Below the pieces are notes generated by a model. The model saw nothing but the letters and a program-made list of their open reading frames with translations, was not told where the DNA came from and did no database searches. Positions 24,232 through 33,100 of a stretch of DNA of 34,623 nt are shown here, in pieces. The stretch comes from Polaribacter marinus (GTDB taxonomy: Bacteria; Bacteroidota; Bacteroidia; Flavobacteriales; Flavobacteriaceae). The stretch's first letter is position 1. Each line of letters starts with the position of its first letter. The position numbers and the translations under genes are program-made. The stretch lies in contig NZ_JAKQYM010000015.1 of NCBI RefSeq assembly GCF_022662535.1, forward strand, positions 1 through 34,623. The letters run 5' to 3'.

Positions 24232-25260
24232 CTAGGTATTGATTTTTGGAGTTTCCTTAGTATCTTCTAAGCTATTAATTGGATTTAAGGGAATTCTCCT
24301 TGAAAGCTTTTGGACAATTTTTATTTGTTCAATAACTTTTTCACCGAAAGGAGAAGAAATAGGAGCTTCAATACACGATCTGTCTAGAAGTTCAGTAGCC
24401 CCAAGCCTTGGTGACATATAAAAATTAATCCCATAATATACTTTTTCATCAACTACTACTGCATGTAAATATGGAAATTCATCCATCTCGTATAATTCAA
24501 TACGGTCAAGTAAATTAGTGTTATATTTTTTTTCACTAACATAGCTTCTTAGCGTGCTGATAATTAACTCCTTATTGAATATTTGTTGTTTTCTAATCGT
24601 CTTAGCGTCGTTAGTTGTTAACATTTTTTCTAAAGAAACATATACATGACCTGGTGCATCAGGAGATATGAAAAGTATTTTTATCTTTAAACTAGGGTTC
24701 TTATGAAGTTTATTTATATACTTTTGTAAAAGTTCTTCTTTACCAACTCTAGTAACACGCCAAGCTAAAACAGTGAACTCAGACTGCACCTTATTGATTG
24801 CGTCTAAAGCAAATTGATTAGTCCAATAATTCTCGGCTATTATTTTTGCATTTTCTAAGATACCTTCATCTTTAGCTTCAGGGAGAAGAATTCGCATTGC
24901 TGTTGTTAACTCCGCATTTAACTTAGTTAATGAATTTTGTACTTGATCAACGTTTACTTGACCTTCATTTCGAATATATGATTCAGTAATTCTTAGTTTT
25001 CCAGCTAAATCTTTCAGATTTAGTGCCCCTGTAAGTACTTCTCTCTCTTCTGATTTAGCTTTTTCAATAGATTTCACTTTAGCAAAAGTATAAAGTGAAA
25101 TAATTGCACCAGCTAAGGAAAAGAAACCTCCTAATACTGAAATCCAAAATATTAAATCAAATTGACTAGTATCTGTCTCAATAGGTACGTTAACTTTATT
25201 AGACGCTACCTTAGAAATTGTATCACTAACTGAATTTATAGAATCTTGTAGTCTATTCAT
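24232..25260 (-). CDS. membrane protein with coiled coil and PLD-like C-terminal domain
   Basis: This 342-aa protein has an N-terminal polar segment, one membrane helix (about 34-60, FDLIFWISVLGGFFSLAGAIISLYTF), a coiled coil (about 65-135), then a soluble domain. Near the C-terminus, FPYLHAVVVDEKVYYGINFYMSPR resembles the phospholipase D active region, but the HxK motif reads HAV, so the Lys is missing and hydrolase activity is doubtful. The start overlaps the dehydrogenase stop by 4 bp (ATGA), and the radical SAM gene follows after 9 bp. It may anchor the pathway to the membrane or act as a sensor or effector. The PLD resemblance is by eye. Confidence 0.65.
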   Translation of the reverse strand: MNRLQDSINSVSDTISKVASNKVNVPIETDTSQFDLIFWISVLGGFFSLAGAIISLYTFAKVKSIEKAKSEEREVLTGALNLKDLAGKLRITESYIRNEGQVNVDQVQNSLTKLNAELTTAMRILLPEAKDEGILENAKIIAENYWTNQFALDAINKVQSEFTVLAWRVTRVGKEELLQKYINKLHKNPSLKIKILFISPDAPGHVYVSLEKMLTTNDAKTIRKQQIFNKELIISTLRSYVSEKKYNTNLLDRIELYEMDEFPYLHAVVVDEKVYYGINFYMSPRLGATELLDRSCIEAPISSPFGEKVIEQIKIVQKLSRRIPLNPINSLEDTKETPKINT

Positions 25261-26168
25261 TTATTAAAATATTTTTCTATATTATCAATTAATTCATTAT
25301 CTAAACGATCACTAGCTTCGTTAGTTAGCCCTGCTAAATGTGGAGAACATATCACATTTGGATGCTGTGCTAATTCTTTTAAAACATGGTCTGAATCTTC
25401 TGCATAACCCGAAATCTTATTATCAACTAGTAATTGTAATATATCTTTATGATTAACAACCTCTGACCTGCTTGTATTAATTAAATTCAAATTAGGTTTA
25501 GAATATTCCAATAATTCTTTATTAATGAAGTTAGCAGTTTCATTGTTTAGAGGTACATTAATGCTAATAATATCAGAGTCAGTAAAGAGCTTTTTGAGTT
25601 CAACAAAATTAATTTCCCCATCACTACCAGTTGTTTTAGATTGAGTCGTAGAGATAACATTCATACCAAAGCATTTAGCAAACTCTGCAACTTTAGAACC
25701 TATTTTACCTAGACCAACAATTCCAATAGTCTTGTTAAAAAGTTCAAAAGGTTTTTTTATAACTCCAGCCCGTCCTTCATCATTTATTACAGCTTGATGT
25801 GATAGTTTTAGGTTTTTTGAGAGCGCTAAAGCAAAACCTATAACATGTTCAGCAACAGATAACACATTTGCTGTTGGTGCATTAATAACTTTTATACCTC
25901 GTTTTTCTATTTCTTCAATATCAATATGGTCTAAACCAACCGATAAGGTACCTATTATTTTAGGTAATGATTTACTTTTTTCAAGAACAATTTTTGAAAT
26001 TTTTTCCCGTGCTCCAATAATAACTACGTCAGTATTAGATAAAAAATCTGGCATTTCTTCCTCACTTGGTCTATTTTCAACATAAACAACTTCTTCAAAT
26101 ATGTTATCACTTTTGTTCTTAAAATATATATTTTGTTCAAGACTTTTTATTGCTACTTTAACTTTCAT
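25257..26168 (-). CDS. D-2-hydroxyacid dehydrogenase family protein
   Basis: This 303-aa protein is a D-isomer-specific 2-hydroxyacid dehydrogenase. The NAD-binding motif is G152-L-G154-K-I-G157 in TIGIVGLGKIGSKVAEFAKCFGMNV, catalytic R234 is in NTSRSEVV, and catalytic H277 is in CSPHLAG. The usual Glu partner is hard to place because the segment after GYAEDSD differs from the family consensus. It would reduce a 2-keto acid or oxidise a 2-hydroxy acid in the cytosol. It overlaps the next gene by 4 bp and lies 10 bp after the AspA-like gene, so it is part of one pathway. Confidence 0.9.
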   Translation of the reverse strand: MKVKVAIKSLEQNIYFKNKSDNIFEEVVYVENRPSEEEMPDFLSNTDVVIIGAREKISKIVLEKSKSLPKIIGTLSVGLDHIDIEEIEKRGIKVINAPTANVLSVAEHVIGFALALSKNLKLSHQAVINDEGRAGVIKKPFELFNKTIGIVGLGKIGSKVAEFAKCFGMNVISTTQSKTTGSDGEINFVELKKLFTDSDIISINVPLNNETANFINKELLEYSKPNLNLINTSRSEVVNHKDILQLLVDNKISGYAEDSDHVLKELAQHPNVICSPHLAGLTNEASDRLDNELIDNIEKYFNK

Positions 26169-26178
26169 ATTATTATCA

Positions 26179-27060
26179 TTATACTTTTAATATTCTTACA
26201 ACCCAAGACCCTTTTATTGCAATTAAATTTTTTCTAAAACAAATACACCTGCAATTGAAAGGAGCTTTTATTAACTCTATATTCCCTTCAATATCATAAA
26301 TTGAGAGAATTACATCATTTTTTTTAAATTCTCCTGATACTTCACTAAATACTTTGTAAGCACCATCAATTGATGAGTATAAATTTACTATTGAACCATG
26401 ATTGACATTTATCGGGGTACTTAGGGGTGTATTTTTATCTATAGCTACTAGCTCATTAAAAACCCTTTTAGACCAATAATCAATTTTAGAATTAGTGTTT
26501 ATTTCTAAACTAGGTAACTCAAGAGTGACTGCTTTACATTTTGGGTTGTTAAAATTATTTGAATCTTCAAAAGAATCTTCAGTTATAAGGTCTGATATTA
26601 TATGTATTAAATCATCAAATGTTATAAGTCTCTTATCCAAAGATTCTACATAAATATGCTCTATTCCATATTCAGGAGTATGGACATCAACCAATGTTTG
26701 AAAGTCTTGAGATAATTTTAATAAAGAATCCGCAAGCTTAAATTCTAAAGTTTTAGTATTTATTTTTTTTATGTTAAAAATCCTATTCCAATCTAATCTG
26801 TTTGGAAAAGATGTTCTTCCACTATCTCCATAGATTAAACCCTTGAAACCTGTTGGGTTACAACAAGGAACTATCCTGATAAAAGTACTTTCTAAAGGAT
26901 GCTTTTCTAAGATTTTAATTAGTTTTAATAAAACTAAAAAAGCTGTTACCTCATTGGAATGTAAATTACCTTGTAAATAAACCTTGTTTTCAGCATCTTC
27001 ATTGCCAATGTCAAAGTACCTTATTGATTCATTAAATATTTCAATAAATTTTTCTTTCAT
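26179..27060 (-). CDS. AspA/AstE-like zinc acyl-amide hydrolase (M14-type fold)
   Basis: This 293-aa protein has the zinc-binding pattern of aspartoacylase and succinylglutamate desuccinylase: GNLHSNE (H34, E37), then LVDVHTPEYG (H127) as third ligand, and catalytic E181 in VTLELPS. NRLDWNR (87-93) is the family substrate-binding segment. It would cleave an N-acyl bond in an amino-acid-like compound. The C-terminal beta region follows the family. It starts 3 bp after the PhyH-like gene and lies 10 bp before the dehydrogenase. Confidence 0.85.
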   Translation of the reverse strand: MKEKFIEIFNESIRYFDIGNEDAENKVYLQGNLHSNEVTAFLVLLKLIKILEKHPLESTFIRIVPCCNPTGFKGLIYGDSGRTSFPNRLDWNRIFNIKKINTKTLEFKLADSLLKLSQDFQTLVDVHTPEYGIEHIYVESLDKRLITFDDLIHIISDLITEDSFEDSNNFNNPKCKAVTLELPSLEINTNSKIDYWSKRVFNELVAIDKNTPLSTPINVNHGSIVNLYSSIDGAYKVFSEVSGEFKKNDVILSIYDIEGNIELIKAPFNCRCICFRKNLIAIKGSWVVRILKV

Positions 27061-27063
27061 TAA

Positions 27064-27849
27064 TTAAATGTGATTATTTTTTTTTATCCAATAACTTGAG
27101 AGGATTATTCTTTCTCCTGTAAGAAGTGGTTTTGATTTATGTAAACCTCTTGCATCAAATAATACAAGAGTACCTGCTTTTCCTAGAATTTCAAACTGTT
27201 GAAGATTTTTATTCCTTATAAAATTATTTGATTGGTGTGGGAATAATGTCCCTGCAAATTGAGAATCTTCATCATGTAGAAAACTATCACTTCCTGTAGA
27301 GCTAAACTTCCAAAGTTCTTTTGCAAGTTTAAATCGAAAAAAACTGAAATTTTGAGACTTTTTCACATAAACTAAGGGGGCATTACCTTGTCCAACATCT
27401 GTTATATATAAAAAAGCTTTTAACCTATGTTGCCAAGTATCTGAATGAAAAAATTGTTCAAACGCTCCTGTATGACCAATAAAATCTCTTTTCTGAACAG
27501 TGGATCTTAGTTGATATGAATCCTTTCCTATTATTTTTAAAAAAGTTTTTCTGATAAAATCATCTTCAAAAAAAGACCGTAATCCATCTATTTTAATTGC
27601 AGTTGAAACAAACCGTGTTTTGGTTCCCTCTGGAGATAAACGCATTTCATTTTCACTAGGGATATTTTTATAAAATGATTTCAATTTATTTTTATCAATA
27701 TAATTTTCAATAACTACAACACCTTCTTTCAAAAGTTTCGCTTCTAGATCTGTCTTTTTTGATAGATAGCGTAATTGAAAGTATCTTAATTCAATTCTAA
27801 TAAATTTATATAAAAAATACAAATAGCTCATAACAATAATTAAAGACAT
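27064..27849 (-). CDS. PhyH-like Fe(II)/2-oxoglutarate oxygenase with N-terminal membrane helix
   Basis: The protein is 261 aa from the ATG at 27849 (MSLIIVMSYLYFLYKF, a hydrophobic helix). A longer frame starts at 27888 inside the IS end and is an artefact of the insertion. The iron ligands are H135-S-D137 in QFFHSDTWQHR and H237 in ARGLHKSKPL; R247 binds 2-oxoglutarate. It would hydroxylate, or otherwise oxidise, a small molecule near the membrane. As first gene of the five-gene operon, it has an intact IS982-type element 27 bp upstream of its ATG, which probably affects expression. Confidence 0.87.
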   Translation of the reverse strand: MSLIIVMSYLYFLYKFIRIELRYFQLRYLSKKTDLEAKLLKEGVVVIENYIDKNKLKSFYKNIPSENEMRLSPEGTKTRFVSTAIKIDGLRSFFEDDFIRKTFLKIIGKDSYQLRSTVQKRDFIGHTGAFEQFFHSDTWQHRLKAFLYITDVGQGNAPLVYVKKSQNFSFFRFKLAKELWKFSSTGSDSFLHDEDSQFAGTLFPHQSNNFIRNKNLQQFEILGKAGTLVLFDARGLHKSKPLLTGERIILSSYWIKKNNHI

Positions 27850-27875
27850 AAATATATATAAAAAATAGAAATAAA

Positions 27876-28853
27876 ACCTGTTGTGCATTTTAAATAATGC
27901 TGATTTTAATATTATTTATGTTTCTATTAAATATAAATTTGTTGATATATTGAATAGTTGTCAATGCTGTTATTTTACACAAAACCCTAGTTTTAAACCC
28001 ACTAAAAGATTTAGCATAATTTCTTCTAATCATAAATTGGTCACATAATTGAGAAAATAATGTTTCAATTCTCTTTCTTTTCTTTCTAAAGATATAAGGT
28101 TGTTTTTTGAAGTTTGTTTGATTTTTTCTCATAGGTGTGTTTAATCTTATGTTACAAGTTTCAAAAAGATTGAGTTGGATTTTTGAAGACAAATAACCTT
28201 TATCAGCAATCAAAGTGCAATTACTAATTTGAGTTTTAATATCCTTTAAATAATGAATATCATGTACTGATGCTGGACTTAAATCAACACTTTGAAAAAC
28301 ACCATTTACAGAACAAACAGTATGTAGTTTATAACCATAATAACTTAAACCTTGGGAAGCACAATATCCTTTGTCAGGATAACAATAGCTATAATCTTTG
28401 CATATTTTTGAACGTAAACTTCTTGATAATTTACAAACTTCTAAAGGCATACTGTCAACAATAAAGTATTCTTCAAATTCATTGAATTTTGAAGCTATCT
28501 TTAACCGTATTTCATCTAAATGATTTACTAAATTCCTTCTTCTTTTGTTATAAACGCTACGTTCTATTTTAGCTAAAATAGCTTCTGGTAGTTGCCTAAA
28601 TAAATCCATTAAACTATCAATACTCATAAATTCAGATGTTAGACTTAAACCCACTAATTCTAAATCACTGAATTTTGGTGTACGCCTTTGGTAAGTTAAA
28701 AGTTGTTCTTTCGATATTTTTCTTAATACTTCCAATATTCTTTCGTAATTTGCAATCAAGTTGTTCATTATAAATGTTTTATAGCTAAAATAATTTACTG
28801 ATTTTCAGTAAGATGAGCAACTTTCTTTATTTAAATCATAATGCACAACAGGT
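27876..28853 (-). mobile_element. intact IS982-family insertion sequence (978 bp)
   Basis: The terminal inverted repeats are ACCTGTTGTGCATT (27876-27889) and its exact reverse complement (28840-28853). The flanking direct repeats are GAAATAAA at 27868-27875 and 28854-28861, a perfect 8-bp target duplication. One transposase fills the interior. The intact ends and duplication indicate a fairly recent insertion. It lies upstream of, and in the same direction as, the PhyH-like operon. Confidence 0.95.
27890..28768 (-). CDS. IS982-family DDE transposase
   Basis: This 292-aa transposase has its DDE residues in place: D105 in YFIVDSMPLEVCKL, D189 in LIADKGYLS, and E235 in RKRIETLFSQL, with the family segment YYGYKLHTVCSVNG between the two Asp residues. 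It fills the IS between its inverted repeats and ends next to the left repeat. No frameshift is seen, so it may be active. Confidence 0.95.
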   Translation of the reverse strand: MNNLIANYERILEVLRKISKEQLLTYQRRTPKFSDLELVGLSLTSEFMSIDSLMDLFRQLPEAILAKIERSVYNKRRRNLVNHLDEIRLKIASKFNEFEEYFIVDSMPLEVCKLSRSLRSKICKDYSYCYPDKGYCASQGLSYYGYKLHTVCSVNGVFQSVDLSPASVHDIHYLKDIKTQISNCTLIADKGYLSSKIQLNLFETCNIRLNTPMRKNQTNFKKQPYIFRKKRKRIETLFSQLCDQFMIRRNYAKSFSGFKTRVLCKITALTTIQYINKFIFNRNINNIKISII

Positions 28854-28861
28854 GAAATAAA

Positions 28862-29026
28862 ATACTTTGTAACAAAACAATTGTTTTACCTACATATATT
28901 ATACAAGTTCTTTGAAATAAAAATAAACAACCTTAACAAGTTGCCTTTATATATTAACCCTTTAAACCATATTGCATATGATAAAAACAGCAAGATGTAT
29001 AATATTTAACTATTTGGTAGCTCCAA
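28862..29026. promoter_or_regulatory. upstream region between IS and LytTR-like gene
   Basis: It holds a perfect 14-bp palindrome, AAAACAATTGTTTT (28874-28887), that before the IS insertion would have been about 50 bp from the start of the PhyH-like gene. On the minus strand a TTTTG just after it could be the -33 element of that operon, now separated from its -7 region by the IS. I see no clear promoter box for the plus-strand gene. Confidence 0.45.
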
Positions 29027-29437
29027 ATGCTAAAGAACTACATGTTAGCAACAGCGTCTAAAAAAGATGAATGTTGGTTATACAAACAACCAACGCAAGA
29101 TACCTGCTTAATAGATAAGCAAAGCGGAAAAGTTACCGCTAACATATTCAAAGTACCACTTTATTCTATTCTTTATGTAACAAGCTTTAACATTAAGAAA
29201 AATTTTAAAAAGTTTGTTAAGAGTGACGGAACTGAATATTACAAAAGATTATCATTAAAAGAAATTGTTGAAGTAAATGATAATTTTATTTTTATTACAA
29301 AAGATACCATTATTAATGTATCGCATGTTACCAAGAGATGTGACTGGCTCTATATTTGGATTGAAGACCAAGAGTTTAAGATTTCACGAAGCTACAAACA
29401 GAGTATTATAGAAAGATTCGAATCATTTGTTCTATAG
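29027..29437 (+). CDS. LytTR-like DNA-binding domain protein
   Basis: The second half of this 136-aa protein (FKKFVKSDGTEYYKRLSLKEIVEVNDNFIFITKDTIINVSHVTKRCDWLYIWIEDQEFKISRSYKQSII) matches the LytTR outline: a YxxxxG segment, an SLxE helix, an HRSxIVN-like stretch (KDTIINVSHV) and the final SRSYKQ. The N-terminal half has no receiver domain. It is a likely stand-alone transcription regulator. It ends at a terminator and may control neighbouring backbone or cargo genes; the palindromes upstream of the membrane protein at 29582 are possible targets. Confidence 0.65.
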   Translation: MLKNYMLATASKKDECWLYKQPTQDTCLIDKQSGKVTANIFKVPLYSILYVTSFNIKKNFKKFVKSDGTEYYKRLSLKEIVEVNDNFIFITKDTIINVSHVTKRCDWLYIWIEDQEFKISRSYKQSIIERFESFVL

Positions 29438-29438
29438 C

Positions 29439-29463
29439 AAAACCGCCACGAGGCGGTTTTTTT
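29439..29463 (+). terminator. intrinsic terminator
   Basis: AAAACCGCC (29439-29447) / GGCGGTTTT (29452-29460), 4-nt loop, followed by T residues. It closes the LytTR-like gene. Confidence 0.85.
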
Positions 29464-29508
29464 GTTTTAGCACAGTCTCGAAACACCTTAGCACACGTAA
29501 ACGACCAC

Positions 29509-29532
29509 ATATCCCAAAGGGATATATATTTG
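29509..29532 (+). promoter_or_regulatory. operator-like repeat overlapping -7 box
   Basis: ATATCCC-aaa-GGGATAT (29509-29525) is a perfect inverted repeat. It overlaps by one base the TATATTTG box (29525-29532), which is 50 bp before the start at 29582. The placement suggests a repressor site. Confidence 0.55.
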
Positions 29533-29550
29533 CTTCAATCGGAATTACTT

Positions 29551-29579
29551 TTATTGTTTTTAATCATTAAAAACAATAA
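29551..29579. promoter_or_regulatory. perfect 14-1-14 palindrome before the membrane protein gene
   Basis: TTATTGTTTTTAAT (29551-29564) and ATTAAAAACAATAA (29566-29579) are exact reverse complements around one base, ending 2 bp before the ATG. It could be a DNA-binding site, or an RNA hairpin that covers the ribosome-binding region. Confidence 0.65.
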
Positions 29580-29581
29580 TT

Positions 29582-30166
29582 ATGAACGATGTAATCTATT
29601 ATTTTTTACAATACGGAGTGTATTGTGTCTGGGGAATTATTATATTCATATTTCTCAAACAACTTTTTTCAGAGTCTTTAAAAGACCACCATTCTAACTG
29701 GAATACTTTAATTGATAATTTTGATTATTCGCCCAAGGAGTTCTATGGACGTTTAAAAACAGAATTAGAATCTCATGGTGTTAGTAATATTAGAATTAGA
29801 CAAGTACATATAAACGAAGGAGGTGTCATGTCTCATTCACGTATTTATCTAAGAGCAACGTGGAAAGGTTATCAATATGATATCTGTGGTGCAAAATTTG
29901 GCGATGGTTTTTTTATTTCTTGGTGGCTGTTGTACACCAATTCGTTTTGGAAAATTATCATCAGTAAAATACCTTTTATTGGAGGTTGGATTGCCAAGAA
30001 ATTATACCCTGTTACATATTACACAGTAGACTCGGCTTCAATGTTTATGACATACGCACAGGCTTCTGTAGTAAAAGTAATAGAAGACATTACCAAAGAC
30101 AAAGGCGTACGTGCTTTATCTGAAGCAGATAAGAAGCCTGTTTTAAACGATATTTTTAAGCGTTAA
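29582..30166 (+). CDS. membrane protein, 194 aa, upstream of the large ATPase
   Basis: It has one N-terminal membrane helix (about 6-26, YFLQYGVYCVWGIIIFIFLKQL). A soluble middle follows (SHSRIYLRATWKGYQYDICGAKFGDGFFISWWLLY), then a second, partly hydrophobic segment (FWKIIISKIPFIGGWIA). I recognise no family. The large ATPase starts 3 bp after the stop, so the two are coupled and this may be its membrane anchor. Two palindromes in its leader suggest tight regulation of the pair. Confidence 0.7.
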   Translation: MNDVIYYFLQYGVYCVWGIIIFIFLKQLFSESLKDHHSNWNTLIDNFDYSPKEFYGRLKTELESHGVSNIRIRQVHINEGGVMSHSRIYLRATWKGYQYDICGAKFGDGFFISWWLLYTNSFWKIIISKIPFIGGWIAKKLYPVTYYTVDSASMFMTYAQASVVKVIEDITKDKGVRALSEADKKPVLNDIFKR

Positions 30167-30169
30167 TAC

Positions 30170-33100
30170 GTGAATTTAACGATTAGCGAACAAGCAACAC
30201 TTAACTTCTACCAATGGGAGTATCGTCATCGTGGGTATTACCACTTCGATACTCCTGTTGATATAGAAGTTCCATATATTCCTTTCTATCATACTACTTC
30301 TGTAGATACACGAATTATAGATGATGGTCGTGCGCCATCACTTTTTAAAAGTATCAGTAATTTACTTTCTCCACCAAAACTAGAAGAAGAACCTCAGCAA
30401 GAAATTGATGAAGTAAAACCACTGCTATTAGAGTTTGGCACTCAACCAAACCTTGTTAGCTTAACTATAACCTTTGCAAAAGGAATAGAAATTCTCCCAA
30501 GTAGAAATGTTGAGTTTTTAAATATGCTTTCGTTTACCGAGCATCTCCTTTCGTTTGAAATAGTGGGTAGTTCGGAAGAAATACACATTCAAATAATCTG
30601 TAGTGATTTGGATGTAAGTCGAGTGCAATCTCATCTTTCTGCATACTTTCCTGCGGCAATTATTAGGAAAACTGAAATTACTAATTTTGGTTTTTCTCCT
30701 AAAATCGATGTTGCTATTGCAGATTTTGGTTTACATGATGAATACATGCGCCCCATCACTATTGCGGATTCCTTTAGCATAGATCCTTTAACTTCTGTTA
30801 TTGCGACAATGGAATCATTACACAATGATGATACTGTTGTTTTTCAGATATTATTTAAAGGTATCTCCTCTCCACTTGCAAAAGACATTACGTATTCTGT
30901 TTCTGATGGCACAGGTGGTTCTTTTTTTGCAGATGCACCCGAAATGCCAATCTGTGCAAAAACCAAAATTGCCAACCCTTTATTTTCAGTTGTGATGCGA
31001 ATTGCAACACAGGGAAATACAAATTCGAGAAGTCAGTATTTAGCACAAGAATTGGCACGAAGTGTTTCAGCAGTTTCCAGTTCAGAATACAACAAGTTAA
31101 TCCCGCTTTCTAATGAAGGATACAATTATGATTTTCATTTCTATAACCTTAATAATAGATTAAGTAATCGTTTAGGGTTTGTCTTAAATTCTAAAGAGTT
31201 AAACATCTTTGTACATTATCCAAATAAAACGGTCGTTTCTCAAAAATTAGGAATACAAGGAGATAATACCAAACAAGTTCCAAAAGCATTCATTCAACAA
31301 AAATATCTACTTGGTATAAATGAACATAATGGAATAGAAACAAAGGTAATGTTAGATGACGAAATGAGGCTTCGTCATACGCATATTATTGGAGCTACAG
31401 GTGTTGGTAAAAGTACCTTAATTGCCAATATGATGATTGAGGATATGAATACTGGAAATGGTTGTGCCTTGTTTGACCCACATGGCGACATCATTGAAGA
31501 TATTTTATTGCGTATCCCAGAACATAGAAAAGAAGATGTTATTATCATAGACCCATCTGATGAAAAATATTCTATTGGATTTAATTTACTCGGTGCAACA
31601 ACCGATGCTGAAAAAATTGTTTTAAGTTCAGATTTAGTTTCATCATTTAAACGTCACGCAACTGCGTGGGGGGATAATATGAGTGCTGTTCTTTCTAATG
31701 CCATCAATACTTTTTTGGAAAGTAGCAGAGACGGAACATTAATTGAATTAAAAAGATTCCTTCTTGAAGATGCCTTTAGAAAAGAATTTTTAACAACTGT
31801 TGAAGACCCATCTATTCATTATTATTGGAATAATGAATACGCAATGGTTCAAAAAAGAATTGCCCCACTCCTTACAAGAATAGATACCTTCCTCCGACCC
31901 AAAGTTATTAGATATATGTTATCTCAAACTGGAGGAGTTGATTTCAAGCAATGTATAGAAGAAAAAAAGATTGTCTTAATTAAACTTTCGCAAGGATTGA
32001 TTGGAGAAGAAAATAGTTTTTTGCTTGGCTCAATATTTCTCTCTAAATTTAACCAAGTAGCACAAGGAAGACAATCTCTCTCAAAATCAGAACGCTATCC
32101 ATATTTTATATATTTAGATGAATTCCAAAATTTCATAACACCAAGTATTACAAGAATACTTTCTGGTGCTAGGAAATATGGATTAGGCTTGATATTGGCA
32201 CATCAAGAACTCGGACAAATTGATGATACTAAAATTCTTAACTCTGTTATCTCAAATCCATATACACGAATTTGTTTTAGACTAGGAGATGCAGATGCAA
32301 AACGATTAGAATCTGGTTTTTCATATTTTGAACAATCAGACTTGCAAAGCTTGGGAACTGGAGAAGCAATAGTGCGCGCTGGTTCTTCTCAAAATGATTT
32401 TAATATTTCAACCTTTCCATTATCAAAAACTGAAATAGATGCAGAAGTAAATCGAAACCTTATCATTAGAAACACTCATAATCTCTATTCAAAAACGAAA
32501 ACAGAACTTGATGAACTTTTACTCTCATTATTACCAAAGCAAAGGCATTTAAAGAAGGAAGCTAAAGAAAAAACAGTACTCAAAAAGCAAGAAGAAGTAA
32601 CTAAAGTTGTAACTCCAACTCTAATCAAAAATGTTGATGAAGTTAAAGATGTTGTCCAAACTAAAGAAATATCTTTAGTAAATAATGTGAGTTCTGAAAT
32701 GGATAGTGACCTAGAGAGACGTACTTCAAAGTATCTAGAGCAAGCAGAAGAACAGGAAGTTGTACGTAAGCACCGTTCACTTCAGTATTATGTGCGTTCT
32801 ATGGCACAGCAACGAGGCTTTAAGGCTACTCTTGAAGAATCAACTCAAATTGGAGGTAAGGTTGATGTGGCTTTGATAAAAGATGATATTCGTATTGCGA
32901 TTGAAATATCTGTTACAAATAGAGTAGATTACGAGGTGCAGAATATTCAAAAATGCATCGATGATGAATATTCACTAGTATATATGATTTCAGAAAATGA
33001 CAAGCATCTTAAAAATATTCAAGAACAAACTTTAAAAGTTATATCTAAGAAACAGCATTCAAAAATTCACTTTTTCTCATCAGAAGAATTGCCATTATAT

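Noticed and set aside
27850..27888. Longer start for the PhyH-like gene (13 extra residues)
   Set aside because: These codons come from the IS inverted repeat and the target-site flank, so they are a by-product of insertion. The ATG at 27849 is the original start.
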